Below are positions 1 through 10,100 of a stretch of DNA of 64,000 nucleotides, in pieces (the stretch's first letter is position 1; each line of letters begins with the position of its first letter). A program made the position numbers and the translations under genes. The notes under the pieces were generated by a model that made no database searches, had not been told where the DNA came from, and saw only the letters and a list, made by a program, of their open reading frames with translations. Origin of the DNA: Crithidia expoeki (lineage: Eukaryota; Euglenozoa; Kinetoplastea; Trypanosomatida; Trypanosomatidae); assembly GCA_900240875.1 (NCBI GenBank), contig OESE01000198.1, positions 248,001 to 312,000 on the forward strand, in the 5' to 3' direction.

Positions 1-581
1 TGTCGGAAAAACGGGTAATTGTCGTGGGGCTACCAAGGTTAGCGGTCGAGGTGGGGAGGAGGAAATGGAAGGAGGGGGGGGGGAAGACCGAGGCTCGAAA
101 GGTGTGTCAACAAAAGCCCTCTCTTCTCTCTAAGAATCTGTTGTTCTGAGTTCTTTTTGGTGCTGCTACCTTGCTTTTCGTGAAACAGCGCCAAAACGGA
201 GGGACAGAGCAAAACAGTACTTACTTTTCGTTGTGTATGGGAAGACTTCAACTAAACCGTTTAGGGAAGAGGCGAAATTGTTGAAAGAAAACAACAACTA
301 AAAAACAATTAATCAGTGCTGTTTAACAACGTTACCTTAGAAGTCTTACAGTCGGCTCACCCATAACACTGGCTGTCTTCTTGCGAGGTTACTTTAAACT
401 TGATAGCATTCTTTCTGTTATCAAAGACGATAATTGGTGAATCTACATCAATAAACCATTTTTTTTTTTGCTTTGCCGGCGGCCAACTTACGGTTACACT
501 TCATTTTCCACTCTTGCTTCTTTCGATGACTTCCTTTGAGCATCCAGCGGGTAGTAATCCGTCCACATTGATTTAGCACGT
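1..581. other. Leading non-coding stretch
   Basis: No convincing gene is seen. There is a G-rich run near 60-90 and T/A-rich DNA up to the first ATG at 582. A T run at about 460-470 followed by pyrimidine-rich DNA could serve the trans-splicing of the next gene. Short reading frames on both strands here lack coding character. Confidence 0.6.
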
Positions 582-1130
582 ATGGACCGTTTTGGCGACT
601 TTTCGTCGCCAGTGTCTCGATCACCACTCTTTTCGCAGTCAACAACAGATGATGTCGCAGAGAGTTCTAAACGACAAACTGAGTGTTTTTCAAAAGAACA
701 ACTACGTGAGATCGAAAAGCTGTTAAACCGCATTGAAGAGCGTGATACTCTTGATAGCTACCTTCTAGAGGATGATTGCAGTGATGGTGACGTTCCGTTA
801 GCAGTCACGCGTTCGAAAGGAGCGCACAACAAAGACAATACAGTGCGGCGACAGTATCGGAAAACAGCAGTGTTGTCGGACAGAGAACGTATCTGGAAAG
901 CACACATCAGAGACGTGCAGAATTATTTAGAGGTGAAGAGAAGCACTACTGCACGTGCAATCCAACTAGAGAGACGGCACAGAAAGGAGACACATCAATC
1001 GCGACCGTGGCGGCGCGTAGCACAAAATAACTTTGCAACTCCTGTATTAAATACAAGAGGATCTACCTCATCGGATTATTTGATCAAGGGTGCAGATTTA
1101 AGGAATTATATCAAATGTCGAACAGTTTAG
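582..1130 (+). CDS. Hypothetical protein, 182 aa
   Basis: An intact frame from ATG 582 to TAG encodes 182 residues. The protein is charged and hydrophilic, with no signal peptide or membrane segment. A predicted helical stretch with many Glu, Lys and Arg residues covers about residues 38-57 (motif EKLLNRIEER). A basic, Arg-rich region spans about residues 85-145, with KAHIRDVQNYL near its middle. I recognise no family. It is the first gene of the same-strand array and is followed by a spacer carrying a TA microsatellite. Its codon use is less GC-biased than that of the larger genes downstream, so a fast-evolving or lineage-specific protein is likely. The frame being a chance ORF is less likely because it is long, ATG-started and on the array strand. 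Confidence 0.6.
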   Translation: MDRFGDFSSPVSRSPLFSQSTTDDVAESSKRQTECFSKEQLREIEKLLNRIEERDTLDSYLLEDDCSDGDVPLAVTRSKGAHNKDNTVRRQYRKTAVLSDRERIWKAHIRDVQNYLEVKRSTTARAIQLERRHRKETHQSRPWRRVAQNNFATPVLNTRGSTSSDYLIKGADLRNYIKCRTV

Positions 1131-1248
1131 AATTTCTTTTTTCTTTTTCTTGCCGACCAGAGGTGTTTCTGGTTTGATGGCAAAGAAAGCTACAACAACA
1201 AAAAAAGTGTATCTAAAATGAGTGAATGCACAAACAAATAAATAAATA

Positions 1249-1249
<1 letters not shown>

Positions 1250-1280
<31 letters not shown>

Positions 1281-1325
1281 ATATATATATATATATATGT
1301 TTCAATAAATACATATGTATATATA
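1250..1325. repeat. TA dinucleotide microsatellite
   Basis: Nearly pure alternating TA/AT, interrupted by a few GT steps, over about 75 bases. It lies in the spacer downstream of the first gene and is therefore probably in a 3' untranslated region. Confidence 0.9.
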
Positions 1326-1755
1326 GATGTGTGTACGTGGGGAAGTATTTTGCTGATATCCTTTACGTGCAAATTCAGCTTTTTTCCCTTACGAAGAAGA
1401 GTAATGAAAAATAAATGGGCGAGCTTGAACCCTGCTAATGCGGGCGCTATACTGAAAAAAAAAAGGCTGGTAACACACAAAGTAGCAGTAGATTACCGTT
1501 TTGCACTTATTGTTCTTGCTTTTATTAAGTGTTGGGGCCTGTTAATTATATTATCTTGCATCCTTCCTTTTTGTCTGGAGTTTGTGATTACTTATTTCAA
1601 GCCCTTCAATTTACTGCAACTATTTACTGACGTGCTTGCTTTTATTATTGCCAATCTTGGTACCTTGGCACCCAGTAGCACATATTGTTACGTTGTACCC
1701 CCAAATTTTATATTGTACACAGAACATTACGGAAAGCGGTGGTTTTGGACAGCAA

Positions 1756-1818
1756 TTTTTCCTGTTAACGCTTTTATTTCTCTTTTTGCAAATTGGAGGC
1801 AAACAAAAACAGATACAG
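1756..1818 (+). promoter_or_regulatory. Predicted trans-splice acceptor region
   Basis: A T-rich pyrimidine tract at about 1756-1789 is followed by AG at 1797-1798, with further AG pairs at 1811-1812 and 1817-1818. The ATG of the next gene is at 1820. This is the standard arrangement for spliced-leader addition in trypanosomatids. Which AG is used cannot be told from sequence. Confidence 0.55.
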
Positions 1819-1819
1819 T

Positions 1820-2710
1820 ATGTCTTCTGAAGAAGCCACCCACGAAGCTGTCGAGGAGCACGAAAGGTTCGCGACGGCGGACGACACAGCTGCGAGCGAA
1901 GGAAAGGAAACAGCTGCTGATGAAGAGGAGCCCTTTGATGCGGCGCACGCTGCAGCAGCTGCTGACCAAAAAGAAAATGCTGTCGATGGAAACGCTCGCG
2001 AGGTAGACGGTGAAGAGGAGGACGAACTTGTGGAAGAGAACCTTTCGGACCCTCGTGTCTTCAAGATGGCTGCTCGCGAAGTAGACGAGTGTTATATGTC
2101 TGTGATTCGCGGTCTCAGCGCCTTCGGCCAAGAAGATGAAGAAGTGTTTAAAAATGCTGTGGACATCTGTAATGACGTCATCACGATGGAGCAGAACCTG
2201 TTTTCTGAGCCACCTTCGTACGTAGCGGATTACCTCGCCACGTATCGTGCGAAGACTGATGCGTACAACAGTTCTGTTCAGCCACGTCAAACAATTCCAA
2301 CAGCGGAAGGCACTCCTCGCGATTGGGAGGAACGCCGGGCCTATGTAGACCCTGGTGTGCCTCTTATGCTACCGTATGACTTGGAACGCTTCAAGAGGGA
2401 GCATCCGGAGCGTGCGCAGTCGGAGGGTACGTACCACGATCTGTTTTACGGTGACGGTTCAAAAGTTGTGTTTGAGCCGCCGGCGGACAACAAGCGAAAG
2501 CAAATTGAGGAAAAGCAGAAGTACGTTTACCACCCGCCGAATAGGCCGCCCGTTTCCTTTGAGCCGCATCAAGTTAAGCCCATGCGCGTCTCCGCTGATT
2601 TTGTTCCCTCGTGCGCCGACGTAAAGAACTCGCAGCCTTTACGGTTCCCGCAGCAGGTAAAGAAGGCGCAACCGAAGAAAGGACAGCGAAGGCGCATGGG
2701 CAAGCCTTAG
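1820..2710 (+). CDS. Hypothetical acidic/basic protein, 296 aa
   Basis: The start is the first ATG (1820) after the splice-acceptor region; the open frame extends upstream only through a TTG codon. The first 75 residues are very acidic and Ala/Glu-rich. Residues about 80-150 form a probable helical domain (motifs FKMAAREVDECY and EVFKNAVDICNDV). Residues 160-260 are rich in Pro and aromatics, with repeated short motifs such as YVDPG and YHPPNRPP. The last 20 residues are strongly basic (KKAQPKKGQRRRMGK), possibly a nuclear or nucleic-acid-binding tail. No catalytic motif or membrane segment is visible. I do not recognise the family; a conserved kinetoplastid hypothetical protein is the best description. 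Confidence 0.75.
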   Translation: MSSEEATHEAVEEHERFATADDTAASEGKETAADEEEPFDAAHAAAAADQKENAVDGNAREVDGEEEDELVEENLSDPRVFKMAAREVDECYMSVIRGLSAFGQEDEEVFKNAVDICNDVITMEQNLFSEPPSYVADYLATYRAKTDAYNSSVQPRQTIPTAEGTPRDWEERRAYVDPGVPLMLPYDLERFKREHPERAQSEGTYHDLFYGDGSKVVFEPPADNKRKQIEEKQKYVYHPPNRPPVSFEPHQVKPMRVSADFVPSCADVKNSQPLRFPQQVKKAQPKKGQRRRMGKP

Positions 2711-3288
2711 AGGAGCTACTAAGGCGGTCTTTGCCGTTTTTTTGTATAACTATTGACGTGAGCTTTCCGATAGAGCTTTTGTTTCGCTGTACCGACGTCT
2801 TTTTTTCTCTCTTTTTTTTTTTGTCAAACAGAACATTCATGTATTGCTCTCTTTTTTTTTTTTTCAACTGAGGTTGTCTGTGCTTTCAAACGTATGAACC
2901 GAAAAAAAAAATGAATAAGGAGTTTTCACGATTATAACAAGAACCATTAGTATGTGGCAGCGTCCTGATGAGATTTGAGTTGCTACACTGCGCCTCGCAC
3001 TTTTTACGTCGTTGCAGCTGCTTCACTTTGAACGTTTAGAAAACTTGAAAACAGTGTCTCACTTATAAAAGGCTTTTGATTGTAACTGTTTTTAAAAACG
3101 ACAATGCTTAAGTAAGCAACGTTTTGAGTTTCACATTGTTGTACTTCCACGATTTCAATATGCTCCCGGTCTGTTCTGTTATCTCTCTTTTTTCCTGAGT
3201 TTTAACGAAAAATGATGTAGTTTTCTGTTGTTTAATTTGGAGTAATAATTGCGCAGAAAACCCCAAGGCTCTCCTTCTCTGTTCTGTG
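2711..3288. other. Spacer, no gene
   Basis: AT-rich with several T runs and A runs. Pyrimidine-rich DNA around 3170-3240 followed by AG at 3241-3242 and 3256 is a likely splice-acceptor area for the thioredoxin-like gene. Nothing else is seen. Confidence 0.6.
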
Positions 3289-3753
3289 ATGGCGGTCCGC
3301 GTTGTCTCGTCGCTTTCAGAGCTCCAAGCTCTGCTGAGTCAACCAAAGCTCACTGTGGTGGACTTTTTTGCGACCTGGTGCGGGCCGTGCAAAGCCATTG
3401 CGCCGCTTGTTGAAAATTTGGCATCCTCGAAGCCGCACGTCAATTTCGCTAAAGTTGATGTTGACCGTACTCCCGATGTCATTCGCGTGTATCCGGTGCG
3501 CGCAATGCCGACCTTCTTCTTTTTTAAAAGTGGTAGCATCGTTGAAAAACTTGAAGGCGCTGACTTTAATTCGGTTTCTCGCCTAGTCCAGGAACACGAG
3601 GTGGTGCCGCCACCACCAATCCCGTCTGATGAAGTCCTTGAGAGCATGAAACCACGCGACCTGCTCTCTCTTATGCGACAGAACTTTATTTCGACGACGG
3701 GCTTGATGGAGAAAAGCGAACTTATTCAGGAAATTAAGAAGTTCCGTAGGTGA
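3289..3753 (+). CDS. Thioredoxin-like protein with C-terminal extension, 154 aa
   Basis: Residues 1-105 form a thioredoxin fold. The redox-active motif WCGPC lies at residues 30-34, preceded by VVDFFAT. The cis-proline is Pro74 in RAMPTFFFF. The protein should catalyse dithiol-disulfide exchange; in trypanosomatids thioredoxins are usually reduced through trypanothione or tryparedoxin. The start is ATG 3289; a GTG directly before it is not needed. A C-terminal extension of about 45 residues (Pro-rich PPPPIP, then helices around MKPRDLLSLMRQ and KSELIQEIKKF) is absent from classical 105-residue thioredoxins. It may be a small helical accessory domain. No signal peptide or mitochondrial presequence is evident, so a cytosolic location is inferred. 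Confidence 0.92.
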   Translation: MAVRVVSSLSELQALLSQPKLTVVDFFATWCGPCKAIAPLVENLASSKPHVNFAKVDVDRTPDVIRVYPVRAMPTFFFFKSGSIVEKLEGADFNSVSRLVQEHEVVPPPPIPSDEVLESMKPRDLLSLMRQNFISTTGLMEKSELIQEIKKFRR

Positions 3754-4305
3754 GAAGCTCCTTGTGTCTTTACCTTTTTGTTGCTCTGTGACTATCACTA
3801 CCTTTCTCACCGTTATTCTTACACGACTTTTGCAGCACTTTAACGAAAACTAGCGGAAGAGCAGCGTACTTTTTTTTGTGTTTTCAATCAGTTTAAGACT
3901 TTGTCACACCGCATCCGGCTTATTTGAAAAATCTGTAGTTTTCCGGGGATTTCTTCGGTAGCCAACTTGTTCTGTTGTTTCCAGTGGCAGGTTTGAGATT
4001 TTCTCAAGAATGATAAAAATTTAAAGGGAAAAAAAAGTGTAAAGTGATGTCCAGGTGCCTACCTAAACAGATTTAGGAGTGTTCTTTGATTTTATTGTGA
4101 ATCAAACTGTTTTACTCATGCTCTCTTTTTTCCAAACACACTTACCTAATGTACCGATTCAAAAAAGAAAAAGAGAATAAACTCCTCTTTCTCCACCCAA
4201 AAGAGAAATTTTGGTTGCTCGCAGCGTTTTTTATTTTCGCTCCCCGATCAGCTTTTCCCCCCTTTTTCTATCTTCTGACTTCTGCGCGCTGTCCGCTAAA
4301 CAGCC
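3754..4305. other. Spacer, no gene
   Basis: AT-rich DNA ending in a strong pyrimidine run (about 4250-4275, T and C only for most of its length). AG pairs at about 4245 and at 4302-4303 are candidate splice sites. Use of the second would leave a leader of only two template-derived bases before the ATG at 4306. Confidence 0.6.
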
Positions 4306-5409
4306 ATGTACGGCTCCATCGAAAATCAAGAGCTTCGTGGGCTCTACCAATTCGGGCATCCTGATTCGACAACGACTCGACGTGCGACGGACCAGGAGCC
4401 GACCGCAGCTGCCAATGAGCACGGCGGCAGCAACGCTGAAGAAGAGGGGTTTTCACCTCGCGAAGAGCACGGCTATGGAACCCCTTCCTCGCCTGCAGCG
4501 TTTGGAGCAGATAATGACGTGTACGTTGCCACAGGCGACAACAACAACGCAAGCTCCTACGTTGGCGGCTCTTTCGAAATTGCTGTAGGGAAAGAGCACC
4601 ACAAAGGTGGTTCAAAGGAGAGTGTCATCAAAAAAGTTCTCGGAATTAACAAAAAGAGCACAAAAGGAATGACAGATGAAGAGAAGAAAGCTTATCAACT
4701 GCAGGAGCGCTGGAAAAATGCTCTGCAAGAGGAGCAGCGCCTCAGCGAACTTGAAGGCCGTATCCAGCACGAAGAAAACCTTACCGAAATCGTTGGTGAA
4801 ATTGCAAACTTTCCGCCAAAGGTTCTGTGCCTCCGGCCGCTTGTGTTCCACAGAATTTCCGCCATTGCCCCAGACCGTCAGCTTTTTGTGAAGATGGCAT
4901 TCTGGGACTGGGTCGCCGTTTGCATCATCCTTGTTGCAAACTGCCCTATTACAATTGCTTGTAACTACACACAGTATCGGAAGGACAAGGACTTGAAAGT
5001 AACCCGGGATATCAACCATGGGCTTAATTTAGTGCTAGCGTGCGTATACTTGATAGGAATCCCGCTCGCCTTTCTTATCTGGTACTGGCCCATTTACCAG
5101 AGCAACTACAAGTTGCGGCCCACGCAGCACGTCCTGGCGCTGAGTGGCCTCATCATAGCTCTTGCCCAAAGCGTCTTTGCATTCGTGGGCCCGCGAAGCT
5201 ACGGCTTTTGCGGTGTTTTGTCGTCGGAGTGGGTTGGCAAAACCCGCGAAAAAGGCGTCGTGGCACCGATGGCTATCGTGACAGCACTATGGGGGTCGCA
5301 GGTGATCTTCACCTGCTACATGATTTGTAAAGAATTCGTTTACTATCGCCATGATTTAGCTGTGCGTCGAGCGCAGCGTCGCCAGCAAGCACTTGGGGTC
5401 CAACAGTGA
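4306..5409 (+). CDS. SCAMP-family secretory carrier membrane protein, 367 aa
   Basis: The protein has a hydrophilic N-terminal half (residues 1-165, including a Lys/Glu-rich coiled-coil stretch at 120-155) and four membrane helices at about 199-221, 239-262, 275-295 and 318-345. The helices are introduced by NFPPKVLCLRPLVFH and QLFVKMAFWDW, which match the conserved entry to the SCAMP core (Asn-Pro-Pro, then a Tyr/Phe-Trp segment before helix 1). A short basic tail follows. SCAMPs are tetraspanning proteins of Golgi and endosomal recycling membranes; here that role is inferred from the family. I see no NPF repeats at the N terminus, unlike many animal SCAMPs. The family call rests on topology plus the core motifs. 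Other four-helix proteins remain possible but less likely. Confidence 0.75.
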   Translation: MYGSIENQELRGLYQFGHPDSTTTRRATDQEPTAAANEHGGSNAEEEGFSPREEHGYGTPSSPAAFGADNDVYVATGDNNNASSYVGGSFEIAVGKEHHKGGSKESVIKKVLGINKKSTKGMTDEEKKAYQLQERWKNALQEEQRLSELEGRIQHEENLTEIVGEIANFPPKVLCLRPLVFHRISAIAPDRQLFVKMAFWDWVAVCIILVANCPITIACNYTQYRKDKDLKVTRDINHGLNLVLACVYLIGIPLAFLIWYWPIYQSNYKLRPTQHVLALSGLIIALAQSVFAFVGPRSYGFCGVLSSEWVGKTREKGVVAPMAIVTALWGSQVIFTCYMICKEFVYYRHDLAVRRAQRRQQALGVQQ

Positions 5410-7111
5410 CAAAAAAAAATGCAGTTGGCTTTGTCAGACGGTTGAAGGAGTTTTTTGCAGAAGGTGAGTTTTCGGTGTGGCTGTGGAAGTCTGTAAAAAT
5501 AGAAACATAATAACTCTTCTCCTTAACATGGTCATTGCTTAGCTCCTTTTGTGGTTTCGGTGCACTTCTCAGTGCGTACGCCGAAGCGTATGCTATTTTT
5601 TTTTTTTTTTTCAAGCTTCAACGTACATTATATATACATATACTTCTTATTTTCAGCTGTATCGGTTTTCCTCTTGTGACTTCGCCATAGTTTTTCTTGT
5701 TTCTGTTTTCGTTTTTGCCATTTTACTGCTTTTTTCGGTGTTTACTAGTCTATTTCCAGAAGATGTGGGACGTCAGTGGTGTTCCTTTTACACCCTTTTG
5801 CTTCGGTGTTACCAAAATCAGTTCTCTTAAAGTACTAGCGTTGTCGGCCCTAACACGCTCTGACAACAGTGGTGCGTGCAAGAAGTAGGAAACCTGCGGC
5901 TATGTAGAAGTCACCTCATAGCACAAGCTGTTAACAGCAGTAGACGCTGTCGGCTCACTTTAATTACCATTCCTTCAAAACCTTTATACAAGAGTTGCGT
6001 TCGAAGCACTAATTGTCAGTTAAGGCAACTTGGCTATCTTCCATCCAAAACCGAAATGATGTTGATGATAGGAAACCATTGGAAGTTTTCCGTGGCTGGA
6101 TAGCAACTTCTTTTGCTTCGCTTGTACATGTACTGCTCTTACTAAAGCTTTTCTGTGCAGTTTTTTTTTTTTTCGACTGGTTTCTCTTGGTGGAATTTGG
6201 CGTTAATTAAGTTGAGTGCTTGCTTGCAAAGCGCTATATGTTGCTTTTTTGTTTGTGTGCGTAGCCCTGTGTGTGTAATTTCCTACCACACCTTGATCTT
6301 ACGTGAGTTTACTGAACTTATTCTTTTTGTTTCCCTTGCTGCTTTGTAAGTTGATAATGAAATAGAACTTATACGAAGTAGAAAAAAAAACAAGAGAAAA
6401 GAGGAGAATTACATGTTTGTAAAAAGCGGGAGTTTCTCCAGTACGCCCTTTCGGGTTTCCCTTTTGTGGTACTTTTTTTTTTTAATTTGGCGCGCAGCGG
6501 TGTCCTCAAAAGGCTCACGCAAGGGCTGTTGCTGAAAACACTGCAGCCACCGCTAATGCTTGTATTAATCGAGCTGAGGCAGAGCCATATGCCACTAGGG
6601 GGTGCTGGTATTGCTTTGTTTCTTCGTTTGATCTCTCGTCTCTTGCTTTCCGGTATTTGTCTTATTTTCTTTTTCATTGAGACTGTCATCAACCTACGAA
6701 TGTCGAAACAAACCTGTGCTTGCCTAACGTTATTTGGCGGCCTTAAACTGTGTCGTTGTCCACATCCACTTAGCGGTAGTTAGCAGCTGAACTGATTGCT
6801 TGTAATTCTCTCCTTTGCTTTAGTTATTTTTGGCTTGCTGCTACCACTGCTGAGTGCGTCTGCGCTAGTAAGCAGAGCTAGCAGCAACAACGAAGGGTAC
6901 ACCTTTTTCCGACTTGCCCTCTTTCGTCACGGTGATGCGCAGCTCATGCGTTGCCGCTTGTACTTGTACATCTTTTGTCCACTGTGTACCTGACGAGAAC
7001 CATTTATTCTAGCTGCTTTCGTTTTTCTTTCTCGTATTCTCATATTGAGTGCTATTTTGCAGGGGCTCAAAGGACCAAAAGTAACTTAGAAACGTTCGCA
7101 TATTTAAGGTA
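5410..7111. other. Long spacer (1.7 kb), no supported gene
   Basis: T-rich throughout, with T runs near 5600, 6160 and 6475. Several short hydrophobic frames exist (for example 6556-6783 and 6796-6993), but they come from T-rich DNA and lack coding bias, and the second lacks an ATG. Both halves probably serve as long untranslated regions. Confidence 0.5.
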
Positions 7112-10100
7112 ATGAGGAATTGCGCGGAAGGCGCGGGGTCGGACAGGTCATCGTTGCCTGACCGGCACGCGGAGGAGAGATGCCCAACAAAGGAGCGTCG
7201 CAATTTGGCACGGCTGCGTGCAGGGCCAGGTACGGCAACTCTGCGAGCGGATAAAAAAAGCGAGGATGAGATGTTCAAGTCGACGGTGGCAGTGACGGGC
7301 TGTCCGCCGCCACTCGAAGCGGACGAGCTGCATACACCTAGCAATATTCAGCTCCACGAGGAGGTATTTGTGCACTACCCTTCCTCTGCCGTGGACACGC
7401 CCACATTCCTGGCGGCGGAGGCACACGATCATGTCGCGCCGGAAGGGCAGGATGCTGCAGCGATAGAAAGAGGGCACAACCGCAGTCTGACTCCACGGCC
7501 GAACGCACAGTTCCATCCAAACGGCACTGGGGGATCGAGCCAGCAGGGTCCTATTCAGCATGAGCAAGACCACGACTGCTGCCCTTTCACAGCGATTCGG
7601 CGGTCGGAGTGGACGCTGCACAGCATTGTCAAAGTACCCCGCACCTCACCCTTCGATTGGTCGCACCTGCTCTCCAGTTTTAGTATAAAAAACGCCTTTA
7701 TGTTCTACCCGCCGCCGCCCACGTACTGCTTCTTTCGCGGTGACGACGGCGAAATTCAGGTGCGCAGTCAGACCGGCAAACGAGCACCGCGGCTCGACAA
7801 CGAGCGGGTCGAATACCTGCGCCGCAAGTGTCGACTGTCGGATAAGGTGCCAGACGAACTTGTTGCTGGCGCGCTGCATGGCATCGCGAGCTCCAACCAA
7901 CCGGAACCTTACTGCGGCAACGAGGGCAGTGAAGAGGACCAGTCAGAGCCGAGCTTCAAGCTCATCTTCATTCCATGGGAAAACGAGGTGCAGTCTTATT
8001 ACATCCGCAGTGGCGCCGTCGTCTTCGGCAGACGTGTGCGCATGGGGCACCCGCTTTTCACCTTCGCCTGGCCGTGCCCTATCCCGTGCAGCATCATCCG
8101 CCCCCACCGCCGCATGTCCAGCCACGTCGCCATCTTCTTTCATTGCAACGGCGAGGACATTGGCCGGCCGTCGTGCCTGCGACTTTTGACATTGGCCAAC
8201 GCGCTGCACATGACGATCCTGGTCCCGGAGTACCCGGGGTACGGGTTGTTCGAGGGCAACCCGTCGGAGGCTTCCATCAAGGGCGCCATGGAACGCGTCA
8301 TCGAGTTTCTTTTCTCCAGCGACCCGAGCTTTACCCCGTCGCGGCTCATTCTCATGGGCCACTCCATTGGGACGGGAGTCGCTATCCACGTGGCCGAGTT
8401 TATCAAGAAGATGTTTCTCAAGCTGCACGACATCCCTGGCTTAAACGACCTGATCCCGTACGCGTGCCCCATGTCCCGCAGCCAGAATACGACAGCAGAG
8501 TTCGCCGCGGCGGTGCAGTGCCCGCCGAGCTCCTTCGTGCCACCATTTAGTGCTGCACCGGTAGCTTCTCCAACGGCACCGCCGCTGAGTGCGAAACCGG
8601 TCGGGGTTAGCTCGCCGCCAGTCTTCACCCCGCCCACCGCCCCTTTATCCTCAAACCGTGTCTCGCCCAACGGCGGTGACGGCGGCCAGCGCGCGGCGGA
8701 CGAGGCGCACGCCGGTCATGACTTAGCCAGCACATCGCTGCACGCTCCCTACGGCAAGTCCGGCGATGCCGGGAGAGCCACGGGTCCGAGGGCGTCGCTT
8801 CCGTTCTTTTGCCCGCATTACGCTCTCGGTGGCGTCGTCTTGCTCGCACCGTTCGCGTCGGTGCGGTGCGTAGAGAAGTGGACGACACTGCGCAGCCATG
8901 GCTTCAGCGTGGAGGAGCTTGAGCGACGCCGGCTGGCGGTGCCGGAGGACATCCTGGTTTCGGCGCCGGATGACTGGGCCGAGGACGCGCACGAGTTGCG
9001 CGACACCGGCGAAGCCCCGCCAAATATGGACTTTCTGCAGCCGTCACCGTTTTTGTTTGACGTCGCCCGCTACATCTCCTTCAACCGCTTCTCCACCATC
9101 GACGTGGTGCGGGAGCTACAGGACGAAATCGGCTTCTTCACGCACACGCCGCTGCTGCTGTTGCATGGCGCGCAAGATAAGCTGGTCCCCGCCATCAACT
9201 CGGTCGCCATCGCCTCGAAGTTGCGGCAGGCGGCAGGCGGCCGCAAGGCAAAGGTGTACCTCGGCTTCCTGCACGACGAGGGCCACAACAACCTGCACTG
9301 CTCGCGTATCACCCGCCGCTTTTACAAGGACATCATTCTCATGCCCCACCTGCGCTCTCAGCAGAAGCTGCGCGATGAGATGGAAGAGACGCTTTGGAGT
9401 GGTTTGGGGAAAGGAAACTCCGCAAACAACAACAATAACAAAAGCAATTACAATGACAACAACAGCAGTAACCTTGAAAAGCCGACGTCGGTGGAGCCGG
9501 TCGACTCGACGAGGACGGCTGTCAAGACCACCTCCGTATCGATGCATTCCACCACAGGGGCCGATGGTGGAGTCACAGACGAGGTTAAGAATACGGGTGA
9601 GCCGCGGCGCCCGCCGCCCCTGCACTCCCTTGCATTCGGTGCAAAGCGGCCGACAGAACCGTTTGATGAGGGGCAGCCCGACACACCTACACCGACGACA
9701 GTCGGGCAGCACCTCTGTAACCTTGAAACGTCAGCTGAAACAGCCACAGCTGCAACGGCGGCCCCCACCTTCACAAAAAGAGCCGCGGGAGAAGACGGGG
9801 CGGAGGCGCCCGCGACGGCCTCGCAGTCGACTGAGCCCTACCTGTACTTCCTCGAGCCCGTCTGCGCTGATGAGAGCGCGACGTGTCTAGCAAGCGGTAA
9901 CTTTGCCGGTCCGCTACGCATTCGCCTCCTGCATCCTCCACAGCAGCGCAACTTCATGACGGACTTCTCGCCAGCGATCCCGTACACGCGCGAGCGGGCG
10001 CCGCACGACGCGAACGTTTTTGTAACTCGCCACGCCGACCCGGTGTGGTGGCAGTGGCACTTGTTCCGCAAGCAGCACTGCCGCAAGCCCTCGCAGCCCT

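Larger units (their letters stand above)
1131..1819. other. Spacer with TA microsatellite and splice signal
   Basis: Contains the TA repeat at about 1250-1325 and AT-rich DNA, then a pyrimidine-rich run ending in AG just before the ATG at 1820. Overlapping frames here are T-rich and start at non-ATG codons or inside the repeat, so none is called. Confidence 0.7.

Noticed and set aside
1275-2006. 243-residue frame starting in the TA microsatellite
   Set aside because: The start lies within the repeat and the frame overlaps the next gene out of frame; composition is that of AT-rich spacer.
6796-6993. 65-residue frame resembling a signal peptide
   Set aside because: It has no ATG start near the hydrophobic stretch and lies in T-rich spacer DNA, where such frames are common.
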